Source of the DNA: Stutzerimonas stutzeri
GTDB lineage: Bacteria; Pseudomonadota; Gammaproteobacteria; Pseudomonadales; Pseudomonadaceae
Length of the DNA stretch: 64,000 nucleotides
Direction: 5' to 3'
Assembly (NCBI RefSeq): GCF_013522825.1
Contig: NZ_JAAMQZ010000012.1
Coordinates: forward strand, 62,001-126,000
Below are positions 63,428 to 64,000 of this stretch, piece after piece. Below the pieces are notes generated by a model that was given only the letters and a program-made list of their open reading frames with translations, searched no databases and was not told the origin of the DNA. Each line of letters begins with the position of its first letter. Position 1 is the stretch's first letter. A program made the translations under genes and the position numbers.

Positions 63428-64000
63428 GTGCTCCGCTCCTTCCTGTACCCATCACGTGCCTGGCTGTTCATCTTCTCGGCGCTTTTCCTCTACGGCTGCG
63501 CCGGCGTCAAGGTCAACGCAATCAAGAACGACGACTACCTGACGTTGCGCCGTGGCGACGTGCTCACCACCGGTAGCCTCAGCGCATCCGCTCGCACCAC
63601 CCTGCAGGTCGTGGGCATTGCCGAGAAGGATTGCCGCAAGGATCTGCCCGAGTGCCGTAGTCAACTCGCCGACAACACAGGCCTCGCCGACGAGAATCGC
63701 TTGTCGGCCCTGGCCGAGCTGTGGCTGCTCGAAGCCATGCGCAGCAAGGGTCTGCATGGACAGGAGGCACGCGTCGACGCTTATCTGGAAAGCGCCCGGC
63801 ACGCCTATGCCTATCTTTTCTTTACCCCCCGCAACACTGGCCAGCGTGCCCTGGAGGATCGCCAGACCCAGGTGCGCGACTACTACAATTTCGCGGTACA
63901 GGAAGCCTTGACCCTGTTGTTCGAGCTGTATCGTGGCAAACCTCCACAGCGCGAAACGGCCGATGAGCAATTCCACCTGCGCCTGGCACACTGGAACATC
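63428..64000 (+). CDS. lipoprotein gene, 3' end outside the window
   Basis: An open frame of at least 191 codons starting at GTG 63428 and running off the window. The N-terminus LFIFSALFLYGCAGVKVNAI has a lipobox-like YGC. The rest (LTLRRGDVLTTGSLSASART; ALAELWLLEAMRSKGLHGQE) is soluble and Leu/Ala rich. Some Pseudomonas lipoproteins with this start carry a C-terminal alpha/beta-hydrolase domain, which cannot be checked here. Confidence 0.65.
   Translation, partial: MLRSFLYPSRAWLFIFSALFLYGCAGVKVNAIKNDDYLTLRRGDVLTTGSLSASARTTLQVVGIAEKDCRKDLPECRSQLADNTGLADENRLSALAELWLLEAMRSKGLHGQEARVDAYLESARHAYAYLFFTPRNTGQRALEDRQTQVRDYYNFAVQEALTLLFELYRGKPPQRETADEQFHLRLAHWNI

Overview
The window looks like a Pseudomonas-type gammaproteobacterial chromosome: high GC, GGAG/GAGG ribosome sites, frequent ATGA overlaps, a folE-folX pair, an acnB-type aconitase and an rbbA-yhhJ transporter set. 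No tRNA, rRNA or CRISPR array was seen.

About 1-51.9 kb is a large CoA-thioester catabolic island. It holds an acyl-CoA ligase (broken by one in-frame TAG), three acyl-CoA dehydrogenases, eight intact SDRs, three MaoC-type hydratases (one without the catalytic motif), an enoyl-CoA hydratase, two thiolases, a DUF35 protein, a CaiB-type CoA-transferase, two thioesterases, four amidohydrolase-2 proteins in two paralogous pairs, a PF10118 protein with a diiron-like residue pattern, rubredoxin plus its reductase, MFS transporters, and dedicated EtfBA, aconitase and PanC paralogues. A kinase-ACAD pair resembles the LvaA/LvaC and ACAD10/11 systems. MFE-2-like SDRs, hydratase-2 proteins and an SCP2-type thiolase suggest beta-oxidation through (R)-hydroxyacyl-CoAs, as used for branched or steroid-like side chains. 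The substrate cannot be read from the sequence.

The most striking signal is a 23-bp palindrome (arms ATAACTGAC and GTCAGTTAT, 5-bp spacer). It occurs about twelve times, almost only in front of island operons: thioesterase/glcE, MFS, SDR, amidohydrolases, thiolase/MCP, DUF35 operon, MaoC operon, TetR/SDR operon, etfBA/acnB and a tiny lipoprotein. This defines a local regulon, probably controlled by the TetR protein at 36.5-37.3 kb. The operon at 4.0-10.5 kb lies beside a MarR gene with its own different palindrome. An MCP-MFS-GGDEF/EAL operon (13.5-19.0 kb) and the housekeeping-like folE-folX pair (30.6-31.5 kb) lie inside the island.

About 51.9-58.1 kb is a decay zone: IS66, IS21 and IS3 pieces, two AraC genes with damaged 5' ends, an SMP-30/VOC fusion remnant split by an IS5-like element whose removal restores the frame, an SDR stub and two diverged direct repeats.

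From 58.1 kb on, a HlyD-RbbA-YhhJ ABC export system, a YgdI/YgdR lipoprotein and the start of another lipoprotein gene form an ordinary envelope block.
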